Under the pieces are notes generated by a model, which ran no database searches, was not told the origin of the DNA, and was given only the letters and a program-made list of their open reading frames with translations. A stretch of DNA of 64,000 nucleotides from Winogradskyella arenosi. GTDB lineage: Bacteria > Bacteroidota > Bacteroidia > Flavobacteriales > Flavobacteriaceae. The DNA is taken from contig NZ_QPJO01000001.1 in assembly GCF_003337305.1 (NCBI RefSeq), forward strand, positions 1,068,291-1,132,290, given 5' to 3'. Numbering within the stretch: position 1 is the stretch's first letter; each line of letters starts with the position of its first letter. Shown here in pieces: positions 7,970 through 15,842 of the stretch. A program made the position numbers and the translations under genes.

Positions 7970-8432
7970 TTAACGATTGAAGATTTATGATTATTGAACT
8001 TAAACAGAATAAAGATGAAACCTAATCAATTAGAAGAACGATTGATTCAATTGTCAATTGAGATTATTCTGTTGTGTAAAACAATAGATAAATCTTTTGC
8101 ATCAGAACATTTAGCTAAACAATTAATACGTTCGGCAACGTCTTCAGCTTTAAATTATGGAGAAGCTAGAAGTGGAGAATCTACAAGAGATTTTCTTCAT
8201 AAAATGAAAATTTGCTTAAAAGAATTAAGAGAGTCTTTTATAAACTTAAGAATATTAAAAGGAGCTAATCTTATCAAAGACTTTGAATTTTTAGAAAAAA
8301 TATTAAAAGAAAATGATGAATTAATTTCAATTTTTGTTGTTAGTATTAAAACAGCTTCAAACAAGTCGAAATCATAAAATATAGATGGAATATCAGGTAT
8401 GAGTAAAAATCAAAGATCAGAAATCGTTAATC
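7968..8432 (+). mobile_element. Putative four-helix-bundle cassette bounded by inverted repeats
   Basis: A 465-bp unit holds one gene. Its left end, 7968-7992, and right end, 8408-8432, are 25-bp imperfect inverted repeats (20 of 25 by hand; GATTAACGATT is exact). The left end overlaps the stop codon of the PLP gene. The right end lies inside the coding start of paaH. No transposase is present; that this is a mobile unit is inference. Confidence 0.5.
8015..8377 (+). CDS. Four-helix-bundle protein (S23/IVP family)
   Basis: 120 residues, all helical. It matches the S23/four-helix-bundle family by the N-terminal LEERLIQLSIEII, the central LIRSATSSALNYGEA (usual family motif ASSAxNxxEA), and SGESTRDFLHKMKICLKELRES. 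These proteins were first seen in intervening sequences of 23S rRNA genes, and similar genes occur in variable regions of many genomes; their job is unknown. A TTG start at 7994 is possible, but ATG 8015 is preferred. It sits within an inverted-repeat-bounded cassette between two catabolic genes. Confidence 0.85.
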   Translation: MKPNQLEERLIQLSIEIILLCKTIDKSFASEHLAKQLIRSATSSALNYGEARSGESTRDFLHKMKICLKELRESFINLRILKGANLIKDFEFLEKILKENDELISIFVVSIKTASNKSKS

Positions 8433-9616
8433 CACAATCTCAAATCAATAGAGTTGGAATAATAGGCTCAGGAACCATGGGGAGCGGCATTGCACAAGTT
8501 GCTGCAACTTCGGGTTGCCTAGTGAAATTATACGATACCAATCAAGCAGCTTTAGATAAAGCAAAAAGCGGTTTAGAGAAAATATTAAATCGTTTAATCG
8601 AAAAAGGACGCATAGATGCTACTGAAAAAGATAGAATTCAATCTAACATTTCATACGTCAGCAACTTAAAAGATTTAGCAGACTCTAACTTGACTATTGA
8701 AGCTATTGTTGAAAATTTAGAGATTAAAAAGAAAGTATTTTCAGAATTAGAAAGTTATGTTGCTGAGGATTGTATTATCGCCTCAAACACGTCTAGTTTA
8801 TCTATAGCATCTATTGCAGCATCGCTAAAAAAACCAGAACGATGTGTAGGGATTCATTTTTTCAATCCAGCACCTTTAATGAAATTGGTTGAGGTTATTC
8901 CTGCCATTCAAACTTCCAAAGCAGTATTAGAAAAGTCGATTCAAACCATCAAGGATTGGAAAAAAGTAGTCGCAGTCGCTAAAGACACACCTGGTTTTAT
9001 TGTTAACCGTGTAGCAAGACCTTTTTATGGGGAAGCATTACGTATTTACGAAGAAGGAATAGCCGATTTTGCGACCATCGATAACAGTTTAAAAAGCTTA
9101 GGTGGTTTCCGAATGGGACCATTTGAATTGATGGATTTTATAGGAAACGATGTCAATTACACCGTAACAGAAACCGTCTTTACCGCTTTTTATTTCGACC
9201 CAAGATACAAACCAAGCTTTACTCAGAAACGATTAAGTGAAGCAGGTTATTTAGGACGAAAATCAGGTAAAGGCTTTTATGATTATGATGAAAATGGAAA
9301 GCGTGTCATTCAGAACGATAGTGTAGAATCTCATGATGAAAAGTTATTAGAAACCATTTTCAATCGTGTCCTCGTCATGCTCATCAACGAAGCAGCAGAT
9401 GCCTTATTTTTAAATATCGCTTCCGCGGAAGACATAGACAATGCCATGACCAAAGGCGTTAACTATCCAAAAGGCTTATTAGCTTGGGCAGACGAAAAAG
9501 GTATCGATTGGTGTGTGTCTACATTAGATGCATTATATAACGAATATCATGAAGATAGATACCGTTGTAGTCCTTTGTTACGTAAAATGAATAAAGAAAA
9601 TAAAACGTTTTTTTAA
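8399..9616 (+). CDS. paaH: 3-hydroxyadipyl-CoA / 3-hydroxyacyl-CoA dehydrogenase PaaH
   Basis: 405 residues. The NAD-binding Rossmann motif GIIGSGTMGSGIA starts near residue 19. The catalytic and substrate residues are in SNTSSLSI, GIHFFNPAPLMKLVEVI and GFIVNRVARPFYGEA. Two C-terminal 3HCDH domains follow. In the pathway it oxidises 3-hydroxyadipyl-CoA to 3-oxoadipyl-CoA. The first 17 residues (MSKNQRSEIVN...) are not part of the family core and are encoded by the right inverted repeat of the preceding cassette, so the N-terminus appears to have been replaced. Confidence 0.92.
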   Translation: MSKNQRSEIVNPQSQINRVGIIGSGTMGSGIAQVAATSGCLVKLYDTNQAALDKAKSGLEKILNRLIEKGRIDATEKDRIQSNISYVSNLKDLADSNLTIEAIVENLEIKKKVFSELESYVAEDCIIASNTSSLSIASIAASLKKPERCVGIHFFNPAPLMKLVEVIPAIQTSKAVLEKSIQTIKDWKKVVAVAKDTPGFIVNRVARPFYGEALRIYEEGIADFATIDNSLKSLGGFRMGPFELMDFIGNDVNYTVTETVFTAFYFDPRYKPSFTQKRLSEAGYLGRKSGKGFYDYDENGKRVIQNDSVESHDEKLLETIFNRVLVMLINEAADALFLNIASAEDIDNAMTKGVNYPKGLLAWADEKGIDWCVSTLDALYNEYHEDRYRCSPLLRKMNKENKTFF

Positions 9617-9621
9617 TATAA

Positions 9622-9670
9622 CGTCAGTTCGAGTGAAATTGCTTTTTCTGCAATTTTGTATCGAGAACAA
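9622..9670 (+). repeat. R1 palindromic repeat, type a, copy 6 (pair with copy 7)
   Basis: Starts CGTCAGTTCGAGTGAAATTG, ends TATCGAGAACAA. With the inverted type b copy 5 bases on, it forms a composite a-b unit with CGTCA at both outer ends. Confidence 0.88.
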
Positions 9671-9675
9671 GTGAG

Positions 9676-9723
9676 GCTTCTCGATACAATTTGCTCGAAA
9701 CTCACAAATCACTCGAAGTGACG
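9676..9723 (-). repeat. R1 palindromic repeat, type b inverted, copy 7
   Basis: Reads GCTTCTCGATACAATTTG on the + strand and ends TCACTCGAAGTGACG, so it is a type b copy on the minus strand facing copy 6. Confidence 0.88.
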
Positions 9724-9734
9724 AAAGAATACAT

Positions 9735-10139
9735 ATGACAGGAGAACAAATCCCACATAAAATGTTAAGGCAAGACGCCTACAGCACCTGGCTAGGCATA
9801 GAAATTCTAGAATGTGAAATCGGACGCTGTAAAGTCGGAATGACCATTAGAAAGGAAATGCTAAACAGTATGGGAAAAGCACATGGTGGTATCAGTTATT
9901 CATTAGCAGATACAGCTTTCGGATTTGCAGCAAATACACATGGTAAATATGCCGTGTCTATAGAAACAAGTATTAATCATATCGAAGCTTTGGATGAAGG
10001 TGATTATATAGTTGCAGAATCTGTAATAGAATCTGTAAAAAATAGATTAGGCTTTAATATTATTGAAGTAAAACGAGGAGAAGAATTAGTGGCACTTTTT
10101 AAGGGTGTCGTTTATAGAACTCAAAAAGATTGGGAATAA
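9735..10139 (+). CDS. paaI: Acyl-CoA thioesterase PaaI
   Basis: 134 residues, single hotdog domain. The family motif is MGKAHGGISYSLADTAFGFAA, with the Asp used by PaaI-type thioesterases and an N-terminal LGIEILECEIGRCKVGM strand. PaaI releases CoA from dead-end ring-hydroxylated phenylacetyl-CoA thioesters, protecting the CoA pool. It lies 118 bases after paaH behind an R1 pair, and is followed by the metallopeptidase gene only 17 bases on, suggesting cotranscription of the two. Confidence 0.92.
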   Translation: MTGEQIPHKMLRQDAYSTWLGIEILECEIGRCKVGMTIRKEMLNSMGKAHGGISYSLADTAFGFAANTHGKYAVSIETSINHIEALDEGDYIVAESVIESVKNRLGFNIIEVKRGEELVALFKGVVYRTQKDWE

Positions 10140-10156
10140 AATAAAAATATTAAATT

Positions 10157-11017
10157 ATGAAATGGCAAGGTAGAAGAAAAAGCGGGAATCTTGAAGATCA
10201 ACGTGGAATGGGAAACAAGGGCAAGTTAGCTGCAGGTGGAGGAGTCATTGCTGTTGTCGTTATTCTATTGCAACTTTTTGGAGGTGAAACAGGACAACAA
10301 TTAGCGCCAATTATAGAGCAAGTAGCCAATAGTCAAACGACACAACAAGTTGAGCAACGAGATCTAACGAGTCAAGAAGTTGAAATGGGTAATTTTATGA
10401 ACGCAGTCTTGGTAGATACAGAAGATGTTTGGAATCGACTTTTTAGGGAATATAACCTAGGTGATTATAAAGAACCAAAACTTGTTTTATTTACAGATGC
10501 CGTAAGTACAGGTTGTGGAAATGCAAGTGCAGCTTCAGGTCCTTTTTATTGTCCAGCAGATCAAAAATTATATATGGATATGTCTTTCTTTGATGAACTA
10601 AAAACACGTTTCGGAGCAAAAGGTGGCGATTTTGCCATCGCTTATGTAACAGCGCATGAGGTCGGACATCATATTCAAACCATTCTTGGTACATCTAATA
10701 AAGTGAGACAATTACAAAGTCAGACCAACCAAACAGGAGCCAATAAATTATCGGTAGCTCAAGAGTTGCAAGCCGATTTCTATGCTGGTGTTTGGGCACA
10801 CCACAATAAAGAATATTTACAAGAAGGCGATATAGAAGAAGCGTTAAGTGCAGCCAATGCAGTGGGAGACGATGCCATTCAAAAACGAATGAGCGGAAGT
10901 GTCAATTCAGACAGTTTCACACACGGAACATCAGAGCAGCGTATGGAGTGGTTTATGAAAGGCTACAACACTGGCGATATTAGAAATGGAGATACATTTT
11001 CGGCCTTATTAAACTAA
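10157..11017 (+). CDS. Neutral zinc metallopeptidase, YpfJ/KPN_02809 family
   Basis: 286 residues, membrane-anchored. The N-terminus is Gly/Arg-rich and basic (WQGRRKSGNLEDQRGMG), followed by a membrane segment near residues 25-41. The zinc site is AHEVGHHIQT near residue 165, with a downstream ELQADFYAGVWAH supplying the third ligand. The N-terminal DQRG and the CGNASAASGPFYCPAD region are family hallmarks. Function of this family is unproven. It is 17 bases from paaI and in line with the paa operon. A catabolic role is not evident, and it may be a passenger. Confidence 0.9.
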   Translation: MKWQGRRKSGNLEDQRGMGNKGKLAAGGGVIAVVVILLQLFGGETGQQLAPIIEQVANSQTTQQVEQRDLTSQEVEMGNFMNAVLVDTEDVWNRLFREYNLGDYKEPKLVLFTDAVSTGCGNASAASGPFYCPADQKLYMDMSFFDELKTRFGAKGGDFAIAYVTAHEVGHHIQTILGTSNKVRQLQSQTNQTGANKLSVAQELQADFYAGVWAHHNKEYLQEGDIEEALSAANAVGDDAIQKRMSGSVNSDSFTHGTSEQRMEWFMKGYNTGDIRNGDTFSALLN

Positions 11018-11020
11018 AAA

Positions 11021-11042
11021 TTTCTGCGAAGGCAGAATTCTC
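11021..11042. repeat. Short hairpin repeat
   Basis: TTTCTGC-GAAG-GCAGAAT stem, directly after the peptidase stop. Confidence 0.6.
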
Positions 11043-11090
11043 TTAGCAAATAAAAAATGAGTTTGGAATAAGAAACAAGATTGCAAGCAA

Positions 11091-11261
11091 GTGCGTTAGG
11101 GATTACTCATTTATTCTATTTTATTAAATAAGAATTCGTGAGTGTTGCACAATTGTAACGGCATCCTTTTTTACGTCAGTTCGAGTGAAATTGCTTTTTG
11201 GCAATTTTGTATCGAGAACAAGTAAAAAAGATATAGTGGATAGCCCGACCTTTAGGTAACG
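11091..11261 (+). repeat. R2 element, copy A, left of paaJ
   Basis: 171 bp with the same sequence as 12652-12822 apart from about 7 substitutions and no indels (hand count). Outer parts read GCGTTAGGGAT and GGTAACG. GGCATCCTTTTTT and AAAAAAGATATAG flank a complete R1 copy in the centre. Found also in opposite orientation at 21084 without R1. It makes up most of the 297-base gap before paaJ. Confidence 0.85.
11174..11221 (+). repeat. R1 palindromic repeat, type a, copy 8, nested in R2
   Basis: Starts CGTCAGTTCGAGTGAAATTG, ends TATCGAGAACAA. It sits between the two poly-T/poly-A inner arms of the R2 element. Confidence 0.88.
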
Positions 11262-11288
11262 CCAAAATAAATAATTAGGAATTAATAA

Positions 11289-11310
11289 GATACCTGTTTG
11301 GGCAGGCATT
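11289..11310. repeat. Short hairpin repeat near the paaJ start
   Basis: TACCTG-TTTGGG-CAGGCA stem, 4 bases before the paaJ ATG. Confidence 0.5.
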
Positions 11311-11314
11311 AATT

Positions 11315-12529
11315 ATGAAAGAAGCATATATAATAGACGGCATAAGAACAGCAATAGGAAATTACAAAGGCACCTTATCGGCGGTTCGTACAGACGATTT
11401 AGGTGCATTAGTCATCAAAGAAATTGTAAAACGAAACCCAAACATTCCAAAAGAAGCATATGATGATGTGATAATGGGTTGTGCAAATCAAGCTGGAGAA
11501 GACAATCGTAACGTAGCGCGTATGTCATCTTTATTAGCAGGATTGCCATTTACCGTTCCTGGAGAAACCGTAAACAGATTGTGTAGTTCAGGACTATCGG
11601 CAATTATTCACGCAAACAGAGCCATAAAAGCTGGCGATGGCGATGTGTTTATTTCTGGTGGAGTAGAAAACATGACTCGCGGACCCTACGTCATGGCAAA
11701 ACCATCATCGGCATTTGGAGGTGATTCTAAACTATACGATTCTACTTTTGGATGGCGATTTGTAAATCCGAAAATGCACGAGATGTATGGTACAGATGGT
11801 ATGGGAATGACTGCCGAAAACCTAGTAGAAAAATATAATATCTCTCGCGAAGACCAAGATAAATTTGCGCTTTGGAGTCAGCAAAAGGCAAGCAAAGCAC
11901 AAGAAAACGGAAGATTAGCAAAAGAAATTGTAACCGTTGAAATTCCGCAACGTAAAAAAGACCCTATCCTTTTTTCAAAAGATGAGTTTGTAAAACCAAC
12001 GTCTTCTTTAGAAGTTTTAGGAAAACTAAGAGCAGCCTTTAAAAAAGAAGGCGGAAGCGTAACCGCAGGGAATTCTTCCGGATTAAACGATGGCGCAGCA
12101 GCAACCATTATTGCTAGTGAAGATGCCGTGAAAAAATACAATTTAAAACCATTAGCAAAAATTGTAAGTTCTGCAGTGGTTGGTGTCGAACCAAGAATCA
12201 TGGGAATTGGACCTGTACAAGCCTCTAATAAAGCCTTAGAAAAAGCAGGTTTAACCATGGACGATATGGATATTATCGAGCTTAACGAAGCTTTTGCAGC
12301 ACAAGCTTTAGCGTGCATTCGCGCTTGGGGATTGGCAGACAACGACCCAAGAATTAACCCCAACGGAGGCGCTATTGCTATTGGTCATCCGCTAGGTGTG
12401 ACAGGAGCAAGAGTTGCCTATTCAGCAGCTTTAGAATTGCAGACACAGAACAAAAAATACGCTTTAATTACCATGTGTATTGGCGTTGGTCAAGGTTACG
12501 CTTGCGTAATAGAAAATGCGAATAAATAG
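11315..12529 (+). CDS. paaJ: 3-oxoadipyl-CoA thiolase PaaJ
   Basis: 404 residues. The nucleophilic Cys is C90 in NRLCSSGLSAI. The C-terminal NEAFAAQALA, GGAIAIGHPLGVTGAR (catalytic His) and CIGVGQG (second Cys) complete the thiolase active site. The N-terminal IIDGIRTAIGNYKGTLSAVRTDDLGA is typical of 3-oxoadipyl-CoA thiolases (PaaJ/PcaF), which cleave to acetyl-CoA and succinyl-CoA and act twice in the pathway. The gene stands alone between two nearly identical 171-bp direct repeats. Confidence 0.93.
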   Translation: MKEAYIIDGIRTAIGNYKGTLSAVRTDDLGALVIKEIVKRNPNIPKEAYDDVIMGCANQAGEDNRNVARMSSLLAGLPFTVPGETVNRLCSSGLSAIIHANRAIKAGDGDVFISGGVENMTRGPYVMAKPSSAFGGDSKLYDSTFGWRFVNPKMHEMYGTDGMGMTAENLVEKYNISREDQDKFALWSQQKASKAQENGRLAKEIVTVEIPQRKKDPILFSKDEFVKPTSSLEVLGKLRAAFKKEGGSVTAGNSSGLNDGAAATIIASEDAVKKYNLKPLAKIVSSAVVGVEPRIMGIGPVQASNKALEKAGLTMDDMDIIELNEAFAAQALACIRAWGLADNDPRINPNGGAIAIGHPLGVTGARVAYSAALELQTQNKKYALITMCIGVGQGYACVIENANK

Positions 12530-12651
12530 AAAAACTCGACACGGAGTATTGTCTCCTTGAGGGGACTTTAGGGGTGTAAAGAAAATAGGTTTCCGATGTC
12601 TCGGGAACGATAAGAAAATAGCTTGGGTTAGTTAATAACGATAGCAAATTA

Positions 12652-12822
12652 GTGCGTTAGGGATTACTCATTTATTCTATTTTATTAAATAGGAATTCGT
12701 GAGTGTTGCACAATTAAAGTGGCATCCTTTTTTACGTCAGTTCGAGTGAAATTGCTTTTTGGCAATTTTGTATCGAGAACAAGTAAAAAAGATATAGCGG
12801 AAAGCCCGACCTTTAGGTAACG
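12652..12822 (+). repeat. R2 element, copy B, right of paaJ
   Basis: Direct repeat of 11091-11261, offset 1561 bases, about 7 mismatches in 171. It shares with copy A both the nested R1 and an extra block after GCGTTAGGGAT that the 21084 copy lacks, so A and B come from one ancestor. Confidence 0.85.
12735..12782 (+). repeat. R1 palindromic repeat, type a, copy 9, nested in R2
   Basis: Identical to copy 8 in sequence and in position within its R2 element. Confidence 0.88.
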
Positions 12823-12851
12823 TCATAAAAGAATAGAAGTCTAATTTAACA

Positions 12852-12874
12852 GATACCCACTTTCGTGGGCATTA
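12852..12874. repeat. Short hairpin repeat
   Basis: TACCCAC-TTTC-GTGGGCA stem, like the one before paaC, followed 3 bases later by the ATG of the small upstream frame. Confidence 0.65.
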
Positions 12875-12876
12875 AG

Positions 12877-12945
12877 ATGAAAAAAGTAGAACACATTGTT
12901 TCCGTGAAAACGGAAATCTTATCAAATGAAACACTAAGTTTATGA
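12877..12945 (+). CDS. Possible 22-codon upstream reading frame overlapping the paaZ start
   Basis: An ATG directly after a hairpin opens 22 codons starting MKKVEHIV; its stop overlaps the paaZ ATG as ATGA. The first residues resemble the paaZ start (MRKIEHYV), so this may be an old copy of the paaZ start displaced by the hairpin at 12899. It could be translated and coupled to paaZ, or be a relic. No independent evidence of expression. Confidence 0.3.
   Translation: MKKVEHIVSVKTEILSNETLSL
12899..12920. repeat. Short hairpin repeat, perfect stem with GAAA loop
   Basis: TTTCCGT-GAAA-ACGGAAA is a perfect 7-bp stem with a GAAA tetraloop, 26 bases before the paaZ ATG. Confidence 0.75.
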
Positions 12946-15479
12946 GAAAGATTGAACATTATGTAAACGGACAATGGACCACAGGAAAAGAAGAAGGACA
13001 GTCAATTTTTGATGCTGTAACAGGTGAGGAATTTGCAAGTATTGCTGTTGAAGGATTAGATATTCCCGAAATTCTAAATTACGGAAGAACCAAAGGAGGA
13101 GAAGTCCTTCGTAAAATGACCTTTCAAGAGCGTGGAAACATGCTTAAAAAATTAGCATTATATCTTACCAAAAGAAAAGACCAGTTTTATGAGCTAAGCT
13201 ATAGAACAGGAGCAACGCGTGTTGATAGTTGGATAGATATTGAAGGTGGTTTTGGAAACTTATTCGCCAACGCATCCTTACGTAAATTATTCCCTAATCA
13301 ACCCTATCATGTAGAAGGCGATGCTATCGATTTGTCTCGTGGTGGACGTTTTATGGCGCATCATATTATGGTGCCTAAAAAAGGGGTTGCTGTGCATATT
13401 AATGCATTCAACTTCCCAGTTTGGGGAATGTTAGAAAAATGCGCAGTAAACTGGATGGCAGGAGTTCCTGCTGTGGTGTTGCCTGCACCTTCGTCTTCGT
13501 ATTTAGCAGAAGCCGTTGCAAGAACCATTATAGATTCCGGGATTTTACCCGAAGGGGCTTTACAAATCATAAACGGAACAGTTAAAAATATTCTCGATAC
13601 TGTAGAGTCTCAAGATGTAGTAACCTTTACAGGTTCTGCACAAACTGGACGATTACTAAAAGCGCATCCAAGATTAATTCAAGAATCGGTACCTTTTACT
13701 ATGGAAGCCGATTCTTTAAACGCTTCCATTTTAGGAGAAGATGCGGTTCCTGGAACACCAGAATTCGACTTGTTCATCAAAGAAGTTAGAAAGGAAATGA
13801 CCGTTAAAGCTGGACAAAAATGTACAGCCATTAGACGCATCATTGTTCCTGAGAAATTAGTAGATGACGTACAAACTGCATTAGCAAAACAATTAGATAA
13901 AGTAACTATTGGAGACCCAAGATTAAAAGAGGTTAGAATGGGTTCTTTAGTGAGTCGTCAACAAGTACAAGCCGTTCGAGATTCGGTAAACGATTTATCA
14001 AAAGAAGCACAAATTGTATATGGTAATTTAAACGAAATTAATACCATTGGAGCAGATGCCAAAAAAGGCGCATTTATGAGTCCGATTGTATTACGAGCAG
14101 ACCATCCATTTCAAAATACCGTTATTCATGAGCGTGAAGCATTTGGTCCTGTAAGTACCATCATGCCTTATAAAAATCTGGATGAAGCTATAACTTTAGC
14201 GCAAATGGGTAAAGGTTCACTAGTGTCTTCCATTGCAACCAACGATGATAAAATTGCTAAAGACTATGTTATAAATGCAGCATCGCATCATGGTAGAATT
14301 TTAGTTCTAAATAGAGAAAGTGCAAAGCAAAGTACAGGACATGGTTCGCCATTACCATATTTAGTACATGGTGGTCCAGGACGTGCTGGTGGTGGAGAAG
14401 AAATGGGAGGTATGCGTGGAATTAAACATTATTTACAACGTACAGCCATTCAAGGTTCGCCAACAACTATTACTGAAATTACTGGAGTTTACCAACAAAA
14501 TGCAAAATATAAGGAAGCAGAAAAGCATCCGTTTCAATACCATTGGGAAGATATTCAACCAGGAATGTCTTTAAAAACCCACAAGCGTACCTTAACAGAT
14601 ACGGATATTCAGAATTTTGCCAATTTAACTTGGGATCACTTTTATGCACATACCGATATTACATCTTTAGACGGAAGTATTTTCGAAAAAAGAACAGCGC
14701 ATGGTTATTTTATAATTTCTGCAGCAGCAGGATTATTTGTGTATCCAAATAAAGGACCTGTAGCAGCTAATTATGGTTTAGATAGTATCCGTTTTTTACG
14801 ACCTTTATATCATAACGATACTATTTATGTGCGTTTAACCTGTAAAGAAAAAGTAGATAGAGATGTCGCTTCAGCAGAACATCCTAGCGGCATTGTAAAA
14901 TGGCATGTGGAAGTTTTTGACGCTAATTTTGAAAACCGTCCCGAAAGTCAGAAAACCGAAAAAGATAGTCCGTTAGTAGCTGTTGCAACCATTCTTACGA
15001 TGGTAGAGAAAAAGCAAGAAACTTTTGTGGAAATGACAGAAGAAAAAATAGAGAAATGTCTTTCTAAATTACAAGAAGATGCAAAACCAAAATGGGGAAT
15101 TATGACGCCTCAGCATATGATTGAGCATTTAGAATATACTTATAAAATTGCATCTGGAGAAATTCAAGATTTTGAAATTGCAACACCTTCAACCATTTTA
15201 GATAAAGTGCATCATAGTTTATATAACTACTATAAATTTCCGAAGAACAGTCAATTTCCACAATTAGAAAAAGATACTTTAGAGCCTTTAAAACATCCTG
15301 ATTTAGCAACAGCTATTGAGAAGTTTAAGGAACAAAGAAAAAAATATATAGAATATTATAAAGAGCATCCAGAAGCTAGATTGAAAAATTTGGTTTTCGG
15401 AGAATTAAACAAATATGAAGCGTACCTTTTAGAGCGAAAGCATTTGAATCATCACTTTGAGCAGTTTGGTCTCTTATAA
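12942..15479 (+). CDS. paaZ: PaaZ: oxepin-CoA hydrolase / 3-oxo-5,6-dehydrosuberyl-CoA dehydrogenase with extra C-terminal DinB-like domain
   Basis: 845 residues against about 680 in E. coli. Residues 1-515 are an aldehyde dehydrogenase with catalytic Cys near 294 ([11 protein letters not shown]) and Glu in TMEADSLN. Residues 530-680 are a MaoC hotdog hydratase with WDHFYAHTD (catalytic Asp and His) and [10 protein letters not shown]. Together these open the oxepin ring and oxidise the aldehyde to 3-oxo-5,6-dehydrosuberyl-CoA. Residues 690-845 form a third region ([19 protein letters not shown]) resembling DUF1569/DinB-like helical bundles. That last part is unusual compared with proteobacterial PaaZ, and its role is unknown. 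Confidence 0.93.
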   Translation: MRKIEHYVNGQWTTGKEEGQSIFDAVTGEEFASIAVEGLDIPEILNYGRTKGGEVLRKMTFQERGNMLKKLALYLTKRKDQFYELSYRTGATRVDSWIDIEGGFGNLFANASLRKLFPNQPYHVEGDAIDLSRGGRFMAHHIMVPKKGVAVHINAFNFPVWGMLEKCAVNWMAGVPAVVLPAPSSSYLAEAVARTIIDSGILPEGALQIINGTVKNILDTVESQDVVTFTGSAQTGRLLKAHPRLIQESVPFTMEADSLNASILGEDAVPGTPEFDLFIKEVRKEMTVKAGQKCTAIRRIIVPEKLVDDVQTALAKQLDKVTIGDPRLKEVRMGSLVSRQQVQAVRDSVNDLSKEAQIVYGNLNEINTIGADAKKGAFMSPIVLRADHPFQNTVIHEREAFGPVSTIMPYKNLDEAITLAQMGKGSLVSSIATNDDKIAKDYVINAASHHGRILVLNRESAKQSTGHGSPLPYLVHGGPGRAGGGEEMGGMRGIKHYLQRTAIQGSPTTITEITGVYQQNAKYKEAEKHPFQYHWEDIQPGMSLKTHKRTLTDTDIQNFANLTWDHFYAHTDITSLDGSIFEKRTAHGYFIISAAAGLFVYPNKGPVAANYGLDSIRFLRPLYHNDTIYVRLTCKEKVDRDVASAEHPSGIVKWHVEVFDANFENRPESQKTEKDSPLVAVATILTMVEKKQETFVEMTEEKIEKCLSKLQEDAKPKWGIMTPQHMIEHLEYTYKIASGEIQDFEIATPSTILDKVHHSLYNYYKFPKNSQFPQLEKDTLEPLKHPDLATAIEKFKEQRKKYIEYYKEHPEARLKNLVFGELNKYEAYLLERKHLNHHFEQFGLL

Positions 15480-15480
15480 G

Positions 15481-15506
15481 GTCAATGCGCACGCGTTGCG
15501 CATTCG
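15481..15506 (+). repeat. Left terminal inverted repeat of the GIY-YIG cassette
   Basis: AATGCGCA-CGCGT-TGCGCATT palindrome within GTC...CG context. Inverted partner at 15843-15868. Confidence 0.7.
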
Positions 15507-15522
15507 CTTAAATTGAAACGCA

Positions 15523-15840
15523 ATGTCTAAAAAATATTATACATACATTTTAACTCACGAAAGAAATCACATCTTTTATGTTGGTGTAACAAATAATATA
15601 GAACGACGAATGAGTGAACATAAAGCAGCAACTTTTGGAACTCATGTTAGACATTATAACATTAAAAAATTAGTTTATTTTGAAGCGCATTCCGATATAC
15701 GAATCGCCATCAAAAGAGAAAAGACCATTAAGAAATGGAAAAAAGTTTGGAAGAGAAACCTAATAACGAAAATGAATCCTGAATGGATGTATTTAAGTTT
15801 AGGTTGGAATCTTTCTAAATATAATAAGAACAAAGATTAA
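15523..15840 (+). CDS. GIY-YIG nuclease superfamily protein
   Basis: 105 residues, the compact YhbQ/UPF0213-like type. The GIY-YIG core is YYTYILTHERNHIFYVGVTN (residues 5-24) followed by IERRMSEHK with the conserved Arg and a His. The Lys/Arg-rich C-terminus (REKTIKKWKKVWKRNLI) is probably DNA-binding, and the catalytic-region residues N and W near the end match the family. Cellular role of such small proteins is mostly unknown. It is flanked on both sides by inverted copies of a palindrome, like a self-contained mobile unit, and splits paaZ from the PaaF-like gene. Confidence 0.88.
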   Translation: MSKKYYTYILTHERNHIFYVGVTNNIERRMSEHKAATFGTHVRHYNIKKLVYFEAHSDIRIAIKREKTIKKWKKVWKRNLITKMNPEWMYLSLGWNLSKYNKNKD

Positions 15841-15842
15841 TA

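Larger units (their letters stand above)
12530..12941. other. 412-base repeat-filled gap between paaJ and paaZ
   Basis: Holds, in order, a CTCCTTGAGGGGACTTTAGG stretch (possibly another interspersed motif), R2 copy B with nested R1, a hairpin, a 22-codon upstream frame and a second hairpin. No gene over 60 codons is visible. Confidence 0.6.

Noticed and set aside
11091..12822. Composite transposon carrying paaJ
   Set aside because: No transposase lies in or near the repeats, and paaJ is an expected pathway gene.
14368..14752. Two reading frames inside paaZ in other phases
   Set aside because: They lie wholly within the well-conserved PaaZ coding region and show no protein-like pattern.
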